64,000 nucleotides of DNA from Lithodes maja (taxonomy: Eukaryota; Arthropoda; Malacostraca; Decapoda; Lithodidae), in contig JBAKBP010003134.1 of NCBI GenBank assembly GCA_037953745.1, positions 62,001 through 126,000 of the forward strand, written 5' to 3'. Positions 19,500 through 28,308 of the stretch are shown one piece after another. A program made the translations under genes and the position numbers. The notes under the pieces were generated by a model, which was not told where the DNA came from, did no database searches, and saw only the letters and a program-made list of their open reading frames with translations. The number at the start of each line of letters is the position of its first letter. The stretch's first letter is position 1.

Positions 19500-20755
19500 C
19501 TCCCGACTCTAGGTGTTTTCGAGACTTCAGCGCCTCAGCTTTTTTATATGAAAAAATAATAAGGGGTGTGGTCTATGTGGACGAGAGGCGGTCCGAGGAT
19601 TTATATATAGCCAATCACGGTGGCCTGTTAACCCTTTAGCGTCACCCGACACTGGCTGTATGTAAGAGTCGTTGTTTTAGTATGGGAAGTTATATAACTA
19701 CTTATCCAAAAGATTTCATAATAAAACGGGCAGAATTTTATAAACAACCCGACTCTAGGTGTTTTCGAGACTTCAGGTTAACTTTACTAGTCCGCCTCAG
19801 CTTTTTTATATGAAAACATGATAAGGGGTGTGGTCTATGTGGACGAGAGGCGGTCCGAGGATTTATATATATAGCCAATCACGGTGGCCTGTTAACCCTT
19901 TAGCGTCTAAGAGAATCTTGTTTAGGGAACATTCAAGCGGTATTCCCTTTATTAGGCCTGAGATAGATGATGTGCATACCCGACACTGGCTGTATGTAAG
20001 AGTCGTTCTTTTGGTATGGGAAGTTATATAACTACTTATCCAAAACATTTCATAATAAAACGGGCAGAATTTTATAAACAACCCGACTCTAGGTGTTTTC
20101 GAGACTTCAGGTTAACTTTACTAGTCCGCCTCAGCTTTTTTATATGAAAAAATGATAAGGGGTGTGGTCTATGTGGACGAGAGGCGGTCCGAGGATTTAT
20201 ATATATATATATAGCCAATCACGGTGGCCTGTTAACCCTTTAGCGTCTAAGAGAATCTTGTTTAGGGAACATTCAAGCGGTATTCCCTTTATTAGGCCTG
20301 AGATAGATGATGTGCATACCCGACACTGGCTGTATGTAAGAGTCATTCTTTTGGTATGGGAAGTTATATAACTACTTATCCAAAACATTTCATAATAAAA
20401 CGGGCAGAATTTTATAAACAACCCGACTCTAGGTGTTTTCGAGACTTCAGGTTAACTTTACTAGTCCGCCTCAGCTTTTTTATATGAAAAAATGATAAGG
20501 GGTGTGGTCTATGTGGACGAGAGGCGGTCCGAGGATTTATATATATAGCCAATCACGGTGGCCTATTAACCCTTTAGCGTCTAAGAGAATCTTGTTTAGG
20601 GAACATTCAAGCGGTATTCCCTTTATTAGGCCTGAGATAGATAATGTGCATACCCGACACTGGCTGTATGTAAGAGTCGTTCTTTTGGTATGGGAAGTTA
20701 TATAACTACTTATCCAAAAGATTTCATAATAAAACGGGCAAAATTTTATAAACAA
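19500..20755. repeat. 331-bp promoter units, second block (about four copies)
   Basis: Units start near 19500 (internally deleted: it jumps from the TTAACCCTTTAGCG motif to the ACCCGACACTGG segment), 19748, 20084 and 20424. Copies differ mainly in TA-tract length (TATATATA to TATATATATATATA), a typical slippage site. Each has a minus-strand promoter and a truncated MGSYIT start; the last unit continues into a longer gene version. Confidence 0.7.
19532..19580 (-). promoter_or_regulatory. minus-strand promoter module of the 230-residue gene
   Basis: Minus strand: CCACATAGACCACACCCCTT, AT spacer, CATATAAAAAAGCTGAGGCG. TATA lies about 155 bases before the ATG at 19385. It shares the element order with the promoters at 8.05, 9.2 and 17.4 kb. 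Confidence 0.55.
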
Positions 20756-20809
20756 CTACGAAGTAAATATGGTAGCTCAAAAAAAAAATACCCTCAACAA
20801 AATTATTAG
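20690..20809 (+). pseudogene. small MGSYIT-starting protein, copy 2 (shifted)
   Basis: Same gene as at 17975, but the A-run near 20779 has ten A's against nine in the first copy. The frame shifts and ends at a TAG at 20807-20809, leaving 39 residues. The myristoylation-type start and basic segment are kept. The one-base change in a homopolymer could be a real mutation or a sequencing error. Confidence 0.4.
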
Positions 20810-20843
20810 TAGTACGATGGAAAACCTTGCCAGGGCACCAAGC

Positions 20844-21358
20844 TTATCCATTAGCATCACAGGACACCCAAAGGAACTTATTAGGTATCACCACGTCCTG
20901 GTCCTGATGGTAACTCTCTAAAATGTGGTCCTTGAGACGCTGTGGCATGTCCTCCATCACCGTATACACGTAAGGAATCCATTGGGGTGGTGATGAGGAG
21001 ACAGGGGCCGGTACCGTTGAAGCCCCAGTGCCCGGCTTCTTGTACATTCCCCGATATCACTCAGCCAGTTGGGTTTGAGGCTACAAAAGTTCACCGGGTT
21101 TGTGTTAGAGTAGCAGGCCGTTAAGTTGTATTTGTTGATGATTTTGGATTGGTTTTGAAATAACTCGTTAATTTATGTGCTGTTGTTGGTGGGATACGTG
21201 GTAAGGCCGATGTAAGGCTCCCAACATAATGCAAAACTTCCATTAGCATCACAGGACACCCAAAGGAACTTAGGTATCACCACGTCCTGGTTCTGATGGT
21301 AACTCTCTAAAATGTGGTCCTTGAGACGCTGTGGCGTGTTATCTGGTAGGTCCTCCAT
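20844..21358 (-). pseudogene. minus-strand gene relic, second copy
   Basis: An open frame at 21173-21358 (61 codons, ending GLTTYPTNNST) and another at 20844-21047 share the LKDHILESYHQ and KFLWVSCDANG segments, so the locus contains an internal tandem duplication of the same coding piece. As in the first copy, the frame downstream of the TAA at 21173 stays open and protein-like. The sequence is rich in Asn, Cys and Trp, without a nameable domain. It is probably the 3' end of a once longer, now broken gene. Confidence 0.4.
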
Positions 21359-21360
21359 AT

Positions 21361-21640
21361 AAATTTTGTTTTTCGGTCAATTAAGCTAAGATGTAGACAC
21401 AAAATTTGACCAAAATCATATTTTTCTCCAAAAATGATCTTTTCTGAGAGCTTACGTAAAGTGAACACCCAAAACGAATGGAGTTTAGCAACTAGGCTAG
21501 CTAAGATGTAAGCACACAAAACGGGGTTTAGATCCCTCGAAAAACTAACTAGTTAACTAAGAAGATTGACTTTTTTTTTAACCAAACAACTATATATTTT
21601 CTGAGAGTTTATGTAAAGCGACTGACCATGGGGCAGTCAC
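21361..21640. repeat. isolated satellite-related monomers
   Basis: Sequence such as AACTAGGCTAGCTAAGATGT, TTTTCTCCAAAAATGATC, TTCTGAGAGCTTACGTAAAG and AAACGGGGTTTAGATCCC follows the same order as the 180-bp satellite at 43-64 kb, but diverged. About one and a half monomers. The satellite family therefore also exists as dispersed single units. No gene seen. Confidence 0.6.
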
Positions 21641-21707
21641 TGTCCGAGAGGTATATCATCATTGATGGTGGGGGAGATATCCCACCGGAAGCGAGCCACC
21701 TAATGTA

Positions 21708-21735
21708 ATATATAAACCTCGCTCTCCCTATGTAT
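21708..21735 (+). promoter_or_regulatory. TATA box of the zinc-cluster gene
   Basis: AATATATAAACCTCGC lies about 75 bases before the ATG at 21789. It is the only TATA-like element close upstream. The GCTGAGG module of other promoters is absent. Confidence 0.4.
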
Positions 21736-21788
21736 ACATCTAAAGCCTCACTCCTACTCGAGAAGGACCACACGTTCCAGAATTGACC

Positions 21789-22604
21789 ATGGCGGTGCTT
21801 AGGGCGTTACTTACCGAGACGAGGGGACTTGACGTCTCCGCTGGGACTAATGGACAGGTCCTCCTGATAGACGCCATGTTAAGGCGAGGGGGAGAGAAGT
21901 GTGAGCGGGTCGGTGAGTTACTGCAGGCGCTAATAGAGTCCACAATAGAGCGAGGAGAGGTGCAGCAACTGTTGGATGCCTTTGCGTGTAGTGGTAAATG
22001 TCCCCACGAGACATGCAAGTATTCCTTGTGTCGCATGTGGTGTAGTGCACGCCATCACGTGAAAATCGGCCATAGATGCGCCGTGTTAAACATCTTCACG
22101 AAAGCCCTCAACGCCCACATATACACCTGCAACTGGGGCGCCAACTGCTACGTGGATGCGTGTCCCCAAATCCGCGCCAATCGGGGCGACATCTATGTAA
22201 AGTGGGATATGGGAACTATCTGTACGTATCTTCGAGCAATTGGTAAATGTGAGGAAGAAGGTGTGGCCCTGCAGAAGATTATAGACTCCATGATAGAGCG
22301 AGGAGAGATGCTGCGGCTGTTGGACGAATATGCGTGCAGTATTACGTGTCCCAATCGGGTGTGCAGTCCCTTGTGTCTCGGGTGGCGTGGGGTACACAAA
22401 CATGTGAAATATTCCCATCATGAGTGCCCCATACAAGACATTAACCAAAGGGTCCTTCGCTCCCACCTAGACACCTGCAACTTGGGCGCCCGCTGTCACC
22501 TGTCCGCGTGCTCCACATTCCACGCCGACTTTCCAAATTATAAAAAGTCAGATATAAAAAGTGTCTGTGTGTATCTTCACAGTAAAGTTTATTTTTTTCA
22601 TTAA
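21789..22604 (+). CDS. protein with two TAZ-like Cys/His zinc clusters
   Basis: 271 residues from the ATG at 21789; a TTG two codons earlier is in frame but unlikely. Two homologous units, residues about 38-125 and 154-241, each have a helical lead (IERGEVQQLLD / IERGEMLRLLD) followed by Cys/His pairs: C67, C71, C76, C81, C85, H90, H95, C97, H110, C114, C120, C125 in the first, and an equivalent set in the second. The order Cys-Cys-Cys-His-Cys-His-Cys-Cys-Cys resembles the TAZ zinc fold of CBP/p300, which binds transcription factors; this assignment is tentative. Zinc-binding and a regulatory role are inferred. A decayed extra unit follows at 22.6-23.0 kb. Confidence 0.6.
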   Translation: MAVLRALLTETRGLDVSAGTNGQVLLIDAMLRRGGEKCERVGELLQALIESTIERGEVQQLLDAFACSGKCPHETCKYSLCRMWCSARHHVKIGHRCAVLNIFTKALNAHIYTCNWGANCYVDACPQIRANRGDIYVKWDMGTICTYLRAIGKCEEEGVALQKIIDSMIERGEMLRLLDEYACSITCPNRVCSPLCLGWRGVHKHVKYSHHECPIQDINQRVLRSHLDTCNLGARCHLSACSTFHADFPNYKKSDIKSVCVYLHSKVYFFH

Positions 22605-22624
22605 CAAAGTTAAATAATATGGAA

Positions 22625-23016
22625 AATGTCTGTGAATGTGAGATGCAGGCAGGAGAGGCGACAACCTGGATGAGTGTCACTGGCAGTCTCCAATTTAGGA
22701 CGACACCTATATAAAGTGGAATATAGGAACTATCTGTATGTGTATCTTCGAGCATTTGATAAGTGTGAGGAAGAAGGTGTGGCCCTGCAGACGATGATAG
22801 ACTCCACGATAGAGCGCGGAGAGAGGTGCAGCGGCTGTTGGATGTTTTTGCATGCAGTATTACGTGTCCCAATCAGGTGTGCATTTCCTTGTGGCGTTCC
22901 ATCCACCATAAGTGCCCCTTGTGAGACATTTACGAAAAGGCCCACATAGGCACAACACCCACTGTCAAAGTTATAAAAAGCCATATATGAAAAGTGTCAC
23001 AGTTCCTGAGAATAAA
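22625..23016 (+). pseudogene. decayed copy of the zinc-cluster gene
   Basis: About 360 bases match the second unit of the gene just upstream: the segments CTATCTGTATGTGTATCTTC, GAGGAAGAAGGTGTGGCC and GATAGAGCG...GGCTGTTGGATG are clear. Several small deletions break the frame, and the last Cys/His part is shortened. It ends with AATAAA at 23011-23016, which could serve as the poly(A) signal for the intact gene too. Confidence 0.6.
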
Positions 23017-23367
23017 TAAATATATATAAGTTTAATTTGTTCCATTTCATTTATATCCGTAGACAAAAAAAAAATGACACTACAATGTGTGAAAATAAAA
23101 ATATATAAAAGTTTAATTTCTTTATCCCCCTAAAATCTAGGCTAGTCTAGATTATGAATATTTTATCTGTGTTTTTCCTTTTATTTTTTTGTCCAGTCAG
23201 TCTGGTTTCTCCCCAAATATTTGTTCTGAGATTTTTTACATAAAGAGACGGAAATGAAACAAATTTTCTGGTTAAATACAGTTTATTGTAAAAAAAAATC
23301 ATACCACATTATTACGGCGGCTCCTAAAAAAGGGGGCCCTACTGAGCTGAGTAAAATGGATAATTTT
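23017..23367. other. spacer with 3' signals of the first glycoprotein copy
   Basis: No gene. It is AT-rich with a satellite-like fragment (CTAAAATCTAGGCTAGTC, CTCCCCAAATATTTGTTCTGAG, GAAATGAAACAAATTTTCTGG) and a minus-strand AATAAA at 23282-23287 followed by ATCATACCACA. That block is repeated behind nearly every glycoprotein gene. Confidence 0.55.
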
Positions 23368-24320
23368 TTAGAATAATCGAATAAAGCTAGCTATAGTTAG
23401 TGTGCTAATTGGGGATGAGAGCAGAATAGCGGAAAGCGAATTGACTTTACTAGAAAGACAATTAGGAATGACCCTGGCACCATTGACACTTAACAAGCAC
23501 AAATTCACAAAGCAGTTACGGTAATATCCGTGGTGTGCCGTCATGACGGAGAGAATGGTGTGAGAGTTGAGATCGGCCGTCAGAGTGTGGTAGGTATCAT
23601 CTCGGGAGTGAGTTACGTTGAGGTGAAGTATCTCTCGGGTTCCCTGTGTTTTGTACATGCCATAATGGTAGCCGGAAAAACACTCGGGGAACTTCACTCC
23701 GATTGTAATTTCCTCAACGTCTTCCGGGGAGAGTCGGATGAGATCGGTAGAGGGTGCCAGGTTGAGGCAACTCCACTCATCGCCACACCGCTCTGTCAGT
23801 GCTAGGCACCCATCATCCATGGCCTCAAAGTCGAGGAACTTAATCTTTGGTCCCCAATGGTCGTGTTCACCCGGTCTACCACAGTTACTGGCAAAATGGT
23901 TTCTTGGGTCAGTTCGCCAGACTCCTTTTGATTCAGCTGGACAGTGAAGCCGTTGTCAGAAGCTTTCAGGAAGAAAGTGACTCCGGCATATGTAACCTCG
24001 TTTTCCCAGCTGGTGACATTGAGACAGCCGACACCAGCTGAACGGATGGTGGTGGTGTTGTTGGTGCCACGAAATCCCCCCATGACCAAACAGGCAGCTG
24101 GCTCGCCGCCCTCCACCGTCAACAGCTCCCAATAGGTCGTCCATTTTGGGTACAGAGGCTGCAATTATATGGCAATTGGCAGCGGTAGGGGGGCTTTGAG
24201 ACTGCCGTGTGCTGGGAGGACGAGACACGTCTGGCCAGTACATGGAACCACCGGGGTCAGTAGCAGCAGGACCAAGGACAGATAAGGAATCCCACCTCCA
24301 GAACAGTCTCTGCCGGTCAT
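23368..24320 (-). pseudogene. glycoprotein family copy G1, broken
   Basis: Homologous over its whole length to the intact copy at 26049-27014, with an ATG at 24318-24320 and the conserved MTGRD start. It is broken by an in-frame TAA near 24166 where the intact copy has a Gln codon, and by a one-base deletion near 23858 (GGTCCCCAATGG against GGTCCCCCAAAGG). An insertion of about 12 bases after the signal peptide and a short in-frame deletion in the variable loop are also seen. Its poly(A) region and the divergent HSP70 relic are the same as in the intact pair. Confidence 0.75.
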
Positions 24321-24538
24321 GGTGATGTCCCCCGACGCCGGTTCAGTTTTTGGTCAGCTCCCATGTTACTCCCGGGACGAGTGAGACCGCCCACAAGTTT
24401 ATTGGGAAGCTCCACCCCCTTTTACGTGTTTCCACCTATAACCGTTGGGCGGGCCCAAAATAGCTCACTCTCGCTCTGGAAAGGCTAAGTTAGTGTTTAC
24501 AAGTCATTGCTGACAGTAAGTAGTAGGGGTAGACAAAA
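24321..24538. promoter_or_regulatory. divergent intergenic region, older duplicate
   Basis: Closely matches the 27015-27202 region between the intact glycoprotein gene and HSP70: it shares GACCGCCCACAAGTTTATTG, GGGAAGCTCCACCCCCTTTT and the CTCTGGAAAGG-AGTTAGTGT-TACAAGTCA segment. It carried the promoters of both genes. The inverted CCAAT (ATTGG) is kept. Confidence 0.55.
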
Positions 24539-24770
24539 ATGGCTAAAACTACAGCTATAGGTATCGACTTGGGGTCAGGAAGTCGCCAATGACCAGGGAG
24601 ACTGGCCTTCACATTGGAGATGCTGCCAAAAATCAAGTAGGTATTTTGTCTTTGGTGCCAAGGGTAGGACCCTGAACCCACGTTCAGAGTTGATATAAAA
24701 ACCCAAGAGCACAAGGGGGAGAAGACATCATTTTGTTTTACCCAGAGGTAATCTCATCCACAAGATGGGG
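24539..24770 (+). pseudogene. HSP70 5' relic 1
   Basis: Starts ATGGCTAAAACTACAGC, matching the intact HSP70 start at 27203 through the IGIDLG codons, then skips to the segment corresponding to about 27290-27560 with large internal deletions. It ends at CTCATCCACAAGATGG, where sequence changes directly into a satellite-like monomer. Only about 10% of the gene remains. It is evidence that the glycoprotein-HSP70 pair was duplicated. Confidence 0.7.
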
Positions 24771-25125
24771 ATTTAGAGCTCCTAAAACTAGGCTAGTTAA
24801 GATGTGGACAATATTTTTGGAGAAAATTTGGTCAAGAAGCTTGGTTTCTCCCAAAATATTTTGCTGAGTCAAGCTGGAGGAAATGCTAGTTAGCTAAATT
24901 TTCGGTTATAGCCTGGTTTCTCCCAAAAATATTTGTCTGAGTTTACGCAATACTTTTTTGGTCAATCTCCAAAAAAAATAATATATTTTCTTTTCCTGAG
25001 AATTTACGTGTGTGAGCCAATATTTATTTTTAGATCAAGTCAATCTCTCCAAATACGTGAAGCCAAGGTGTCGCCAGTTATTTTTGGTCAATTCAATCTT
25101 GCGGTATATCCCAAAATATTTACTC
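24765..25125. repeat. satellite-related relics between HSP70 fragments
   Basis: Repeated pieces GGGATTTAGAGCTCCTAAAA, ACTAGGCTAGTTAAGATGTG, TTTTCTCCAAAAA and TTTACGTGTGTGAGCC in the order of the 180-bp satellite, diverged and partly deleted. No gene seen. Confidence 0.6.
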
Positions 25126-25376
25126 TCTGGAAAGGCTAGGTTAGTGTTTACAAGGTGTATGAAGCGGAGTAGGTTGTCCCCAAGTCGATACCTATCGCCA
25201 ATGACCAGGGAGACTGGCCTTCACATTGGAGATGCTGCCAAAAATCAAGTAGGTATTTTGTCTTTGGTGCCAAGGGTAGGACCCTGGACCCACGTTCAGA
25301 GTTGGTATAAAAACCCAAGATCATAAGGGTGAGAAGACATCATTTTTTTTTACCCAGAGGAAATCTCATCCACAAG
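25126..25376 (+). pseudogene. HSP70 5' relic 2, with a small inversion
   Basis: Begins in the HSP70 leader (CTCTGGAAAGGCTAGGTTAG). Its start-codon region is replaced by a short inverted piece, TTGTCCCCAAGTCGATACC, which is the reverse complement of the IDLGT codons. It then follows relic 1 base for base from CGCCAATGACCAGGG to the same breakpoint at CCACAAGATGG. It is a secondary duplicate of relic 1. Confidence 0.6.
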
Positions 25377-26048
25377 ATGGGGATTTAGAGCTCCTAAAAA
25401 CTAAGCTAGTTAAAATCTCAGGGGTAGGGGGAATGTGAAATATTTCCAAAAGTGAAGAGGTCTTCGTGCACCGTAATAATGATGGTTAGGGTGGGTGGTT
25501 CTTCTGAACGTGTGAACCATCCCCATTCGGAAGGAGACAGATGTGGACAATAGCATGGAGCTCCTAAAACTAGGCAGGCTAGTTAAGATGTGGACAATAT
25601 TTTTGGAGAAAAATTTGGTCAAGTGGGTAGATGACATAAAGCGGTATAACCTGGTTTCTCCCAACTAAAACTAGGCTAGTTAAGATGTGGACAATATTTG
25701 GTATGACATAAAGCGGTATAGCCTGGTTTCTCCCAAAATATTTTTCTGAGTCAAGCTGGAGGAGATGCTAGCTAGCTACCCAAAAATATTTGTCTGAGAG
25801 TTTACACAATACTTTTTGGAGAAAAATATCAATCTCTCCAAAAAAAATATATTTTCTTTTCCTGAGAGTTTACGTGAAGAGAGTGTGAGCCAATATTTAT
25901 TTTTAGATTAAGTCAATCTTGCGGTATATCCCAAAATATTTACCTAAAGAGAGTGAGTCAAGGCGGAAATGTAAATACAGTTTATTGTAAACAAAAAACA
26001 ATCATACCATATTAGTGATGGGGGTGTGAGCGACCCAACTGAGATGAG
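25377..26048. repeat. satellite-related relics and 3' signals of G2
   Basis: Three partial satellite-like units (GAGCTCCTAAAACTAGGC, TTAAGATGTGGACAATATTT, CCTGGTTTCTCCCAA) and a poly(A) block with minus-strand AATAAA at 25981-25986. A short segment near 25440-25545 resembles no other part of the window. No gene seen. Confidence 0.55.
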
Positions 26049-27014
26049 CTAAAATGCGAATATTAGAGTAACGCTAGCTATACTTAGTGTGCTAATTGGG
26101 GATGAGAGCAGAATAGCGGAAAGCGAATTGACTTTACTAGAAAGACAATTAGGAATGACCCTGGCACCATTGACACTTAACAAGCACAAATCCCCAAAGC
26201 AGTTACGGTAGTATCCGTAGTGTGCCGTCATGACGGAGAGAATGGTGTGGGAGTTGAGATCGGCCGTCAGAGTGTCGTAGGTATCATCTCGGGAGTAAGT
26301 TACGTTGAGGTGAAGTATCTCTCGGGTTCCCTGTGTTTTGTACATGCCATAATGGTAGCCGGAGAAACACTCGGGGAGCGCCACTGCGACTGTAATTTCC
26401 TCAACGGCTTCCGGGGAGAGTCGGATGAGATCGGTGGAGGGCGCCAACCTGAGGTAACTCCACCCACTGCCACACCGCTCTGTCAGTGCTAGGCACCCAT
26501 CATCCATGACCTCAAAGTCGGGGAACACGACCTTTGGTCCCCCAAAGGTCGTGTTCACCCGGTCTACCACAGTTATTGGCAAAATGGTTTCTTGGGTCAG
26601 TTCGCCAGACTCCCTTTGATTCAGCTGGACAGTGAAGCCTTTGTCAGAAGCTTTCAGAAAGAAAGTAACTCCGAAAAATGTAGGCCAGACAACCTCGTTT
26701 TCCCAGCTGGTGACATTGAGACAGCCGACACCAGCTGAACGGATGGTGGTGGTGTTGTTGGCGGTGCCATGAGATGTCCCCATGACCAAACAGGCAGCTG
26801 GCTCGCCGCCCTCCACCGTCAACAGCTCCCAATAGGTCGTCCATTTTGGGTACTGAAGCTGAGGCTGCAATTGTATGGCAATTGGCAGCGGTAGGGGGGC
26901 TTTGAGACTGCCGTCGCGACACGTCTGGCCAGCGCACGGAACCACCAGGGTCAGTAGCAGCAGGACCAAGGACAGATAAGGAATCCCACCTCCAGAACAG
27001 TCTCTACCGGTCAT
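26049..27014 (-). CDS. membrane glycoprotein family copy G2 (intact)
   Basis: 321 residues from the ATG at 27012-27014. Residues about 13-30 are a hydrophobic signal peptide ending before GQTC. The ectodomain has conserved blocks: [56 protein letters not shown] and [14 protein letters not shown]. It has several N-glycosylation sequons and paired Cys. A hydrophobic C-terminal segment (about residues 285-321) is a likely membrane anchor. Topology suggests a type I surface protein of virion or infected cell. The family is not recognised with confidence; the YWEL...IRS...FFLxASxxSFTVQLN pattern is faintly like farnesoic-acid-methyltransferase-like (DUF3421) folds. It is divergent to HSP70. Confidence 0.75.
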   Translation of the reverse strand: MTGRDCSGGGIPYLSLVLLLLTLVVPCAGQTCRDGSLKAPLPLPIAIQLQPQLQYPKWTTYWELLTVEGGEPAACLVMGTSHGTANNTTTIRSAGVGCLNVTSWENEVVWPTFFGVTFFLKASDKGFTVQLNQRESGELTQETILPITVVDRVNTTFGGPKVVFPDFEVMDDGCLALTERCGSGWSYLRLAPSTDLIRLSPEAVEEITVAVALPECFSGYHYGMYKTQGTREILHLNVTYSRDDTYDTLTADLNSHTILSVMTAHYGYYRNCFGDLCLLSVNGARVIPNCLSSKVNSLSAILLSSPISTLSIASVTLIFAF

Positions 27015-27202
27015 GGTCAGCTTCCAGTTGCTCCCGGGACGAGAGAACCCGGCCGAGTGTGAAGGCTAGCCGAGACCGCCCACAAGTTTATTGGGAAGCT
27101 CCACCCCCTTTTACGTGTTTCCCCAATATCTCTCTCTCTCTCTGGAAAGGACAGGTTAGTGTCTACAAGTCACTGTTGACAATAAGTGGTCGGAGAACAA
27201 GA
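27015..27202. promoter_or_regulatory. divergent promoter region, glycoprotein / HSP70
   Basis: 188 bases between two divergent start codons. It contains an inverted CCAAT (TTTATTGGG), a CACCCCC box, a TCTCTCTCTCTC tract near 27131-27142, and a conserved leader just before the HSP70 ATG. No TATA box and no clear array of nGAAn heat-shock elements is visible. The duplicate at 24321-24538 conserves most of it. Confidence 0.5.
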
Positions 27203-28276
27203 ATGGCTGAAACTACAGCTATAGGTATCGACTTGGGGACAACCTACTCCTGTGTCGGAGTGTTCCAGTATGGGAAGGTGGAAATCATAGCCAATGACCA
27301 GGGGGACCGTACCACTCCTTCCTGTGTGGCCTTCACAGACACAGAGCGTCTCGTTGGAGACGCTGCCAAAAATCAAGTGGGTGTTGTCTTTGATGCCAAG
27401 AGACTTATTGGTCGCAATTTTGAGGACCCCCACGTTCAGAGTGACATGAACCATTGGCCTTTTGATGTAATCGATGACGGTATAAAACTCAAGATTCAAG
27501 TGGAGTACAAGGGAGAGAAAAAATCATTTTACCCAGAGGAAATCTCATCCATGGTGCTAATCAAGATGAAAGAAATTGCAGAGGCCTACCTGGGGTTCAC
27601 AGTCAAAGATGCTGTTATCACTGTCCCAGCCCACTTCAACAACGCCCAGCGTCAAGCCACCAGAGATGCTGGGGCCATCTCTGGGCTCAATGTGCTGTGT
27701 ATCATCAATGAGCCCACCGCCGCTGCCATCGCCTACGGTCTCGATAAGCAAGTGGTGGGCGATAATCGTAATATTCTCATCTATGATCTGGGTGGCGGTA
27801 CTTTCGATGTGTCCATTCTTAGTATCGAAGATGGCATTTTCCAAGTACAATCCACTACAGGTGACACTCACTTGGGGGGTGAAGACTTTGACAACCAGAT
27901 GGTTAACCACTTCCTGGAAGAGTTCAAGCGCAAGCACAAGAAAGATCCCACCCAGAACAAGCGTTCCCTACACCGCCTACGTACTGCTTGTGAACGAGCG
28001 AAGCGCATACTCTCCGCCTCTACTCTGGCCAGTATCGAGATTGATTCCTTTTTTGAAGGTATCGATTTCTACACCTCAATTACTCGTGCCCGCTTTGAGA
28101 AGCTGTGTGTCCATCTTTTCCGTGGCACCCTTGAGCATGTGGCGAAGTCCCTGTGCGATGCCAAGATGGACAAGGCTCAAATTCACGACATTGTGTTGGT
28201 TGGTGGCTCCACTCGAATTCCCAAGATCCAGAACCTTCTGCGGGACTTTTTCAACGGCCAAGAGCTGAACAAGTCG

Positions 28277-28308
<32 letters not shown>

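Noticed and set aside
17787..20755. 67-74-codon frames on both strands in each 331-bp unit
   Set aside because: They are identical in all units, overlap promoters and TA tracts, and end where the unit ends; treated as repeat by-products.
27059..27202. Upstream extension of the HSP70 frame
   Set aside because: The added 48 residues lie in the divergent promoter region, start without ATG, and HSP70 proteins begin at the MAETTAIG position.
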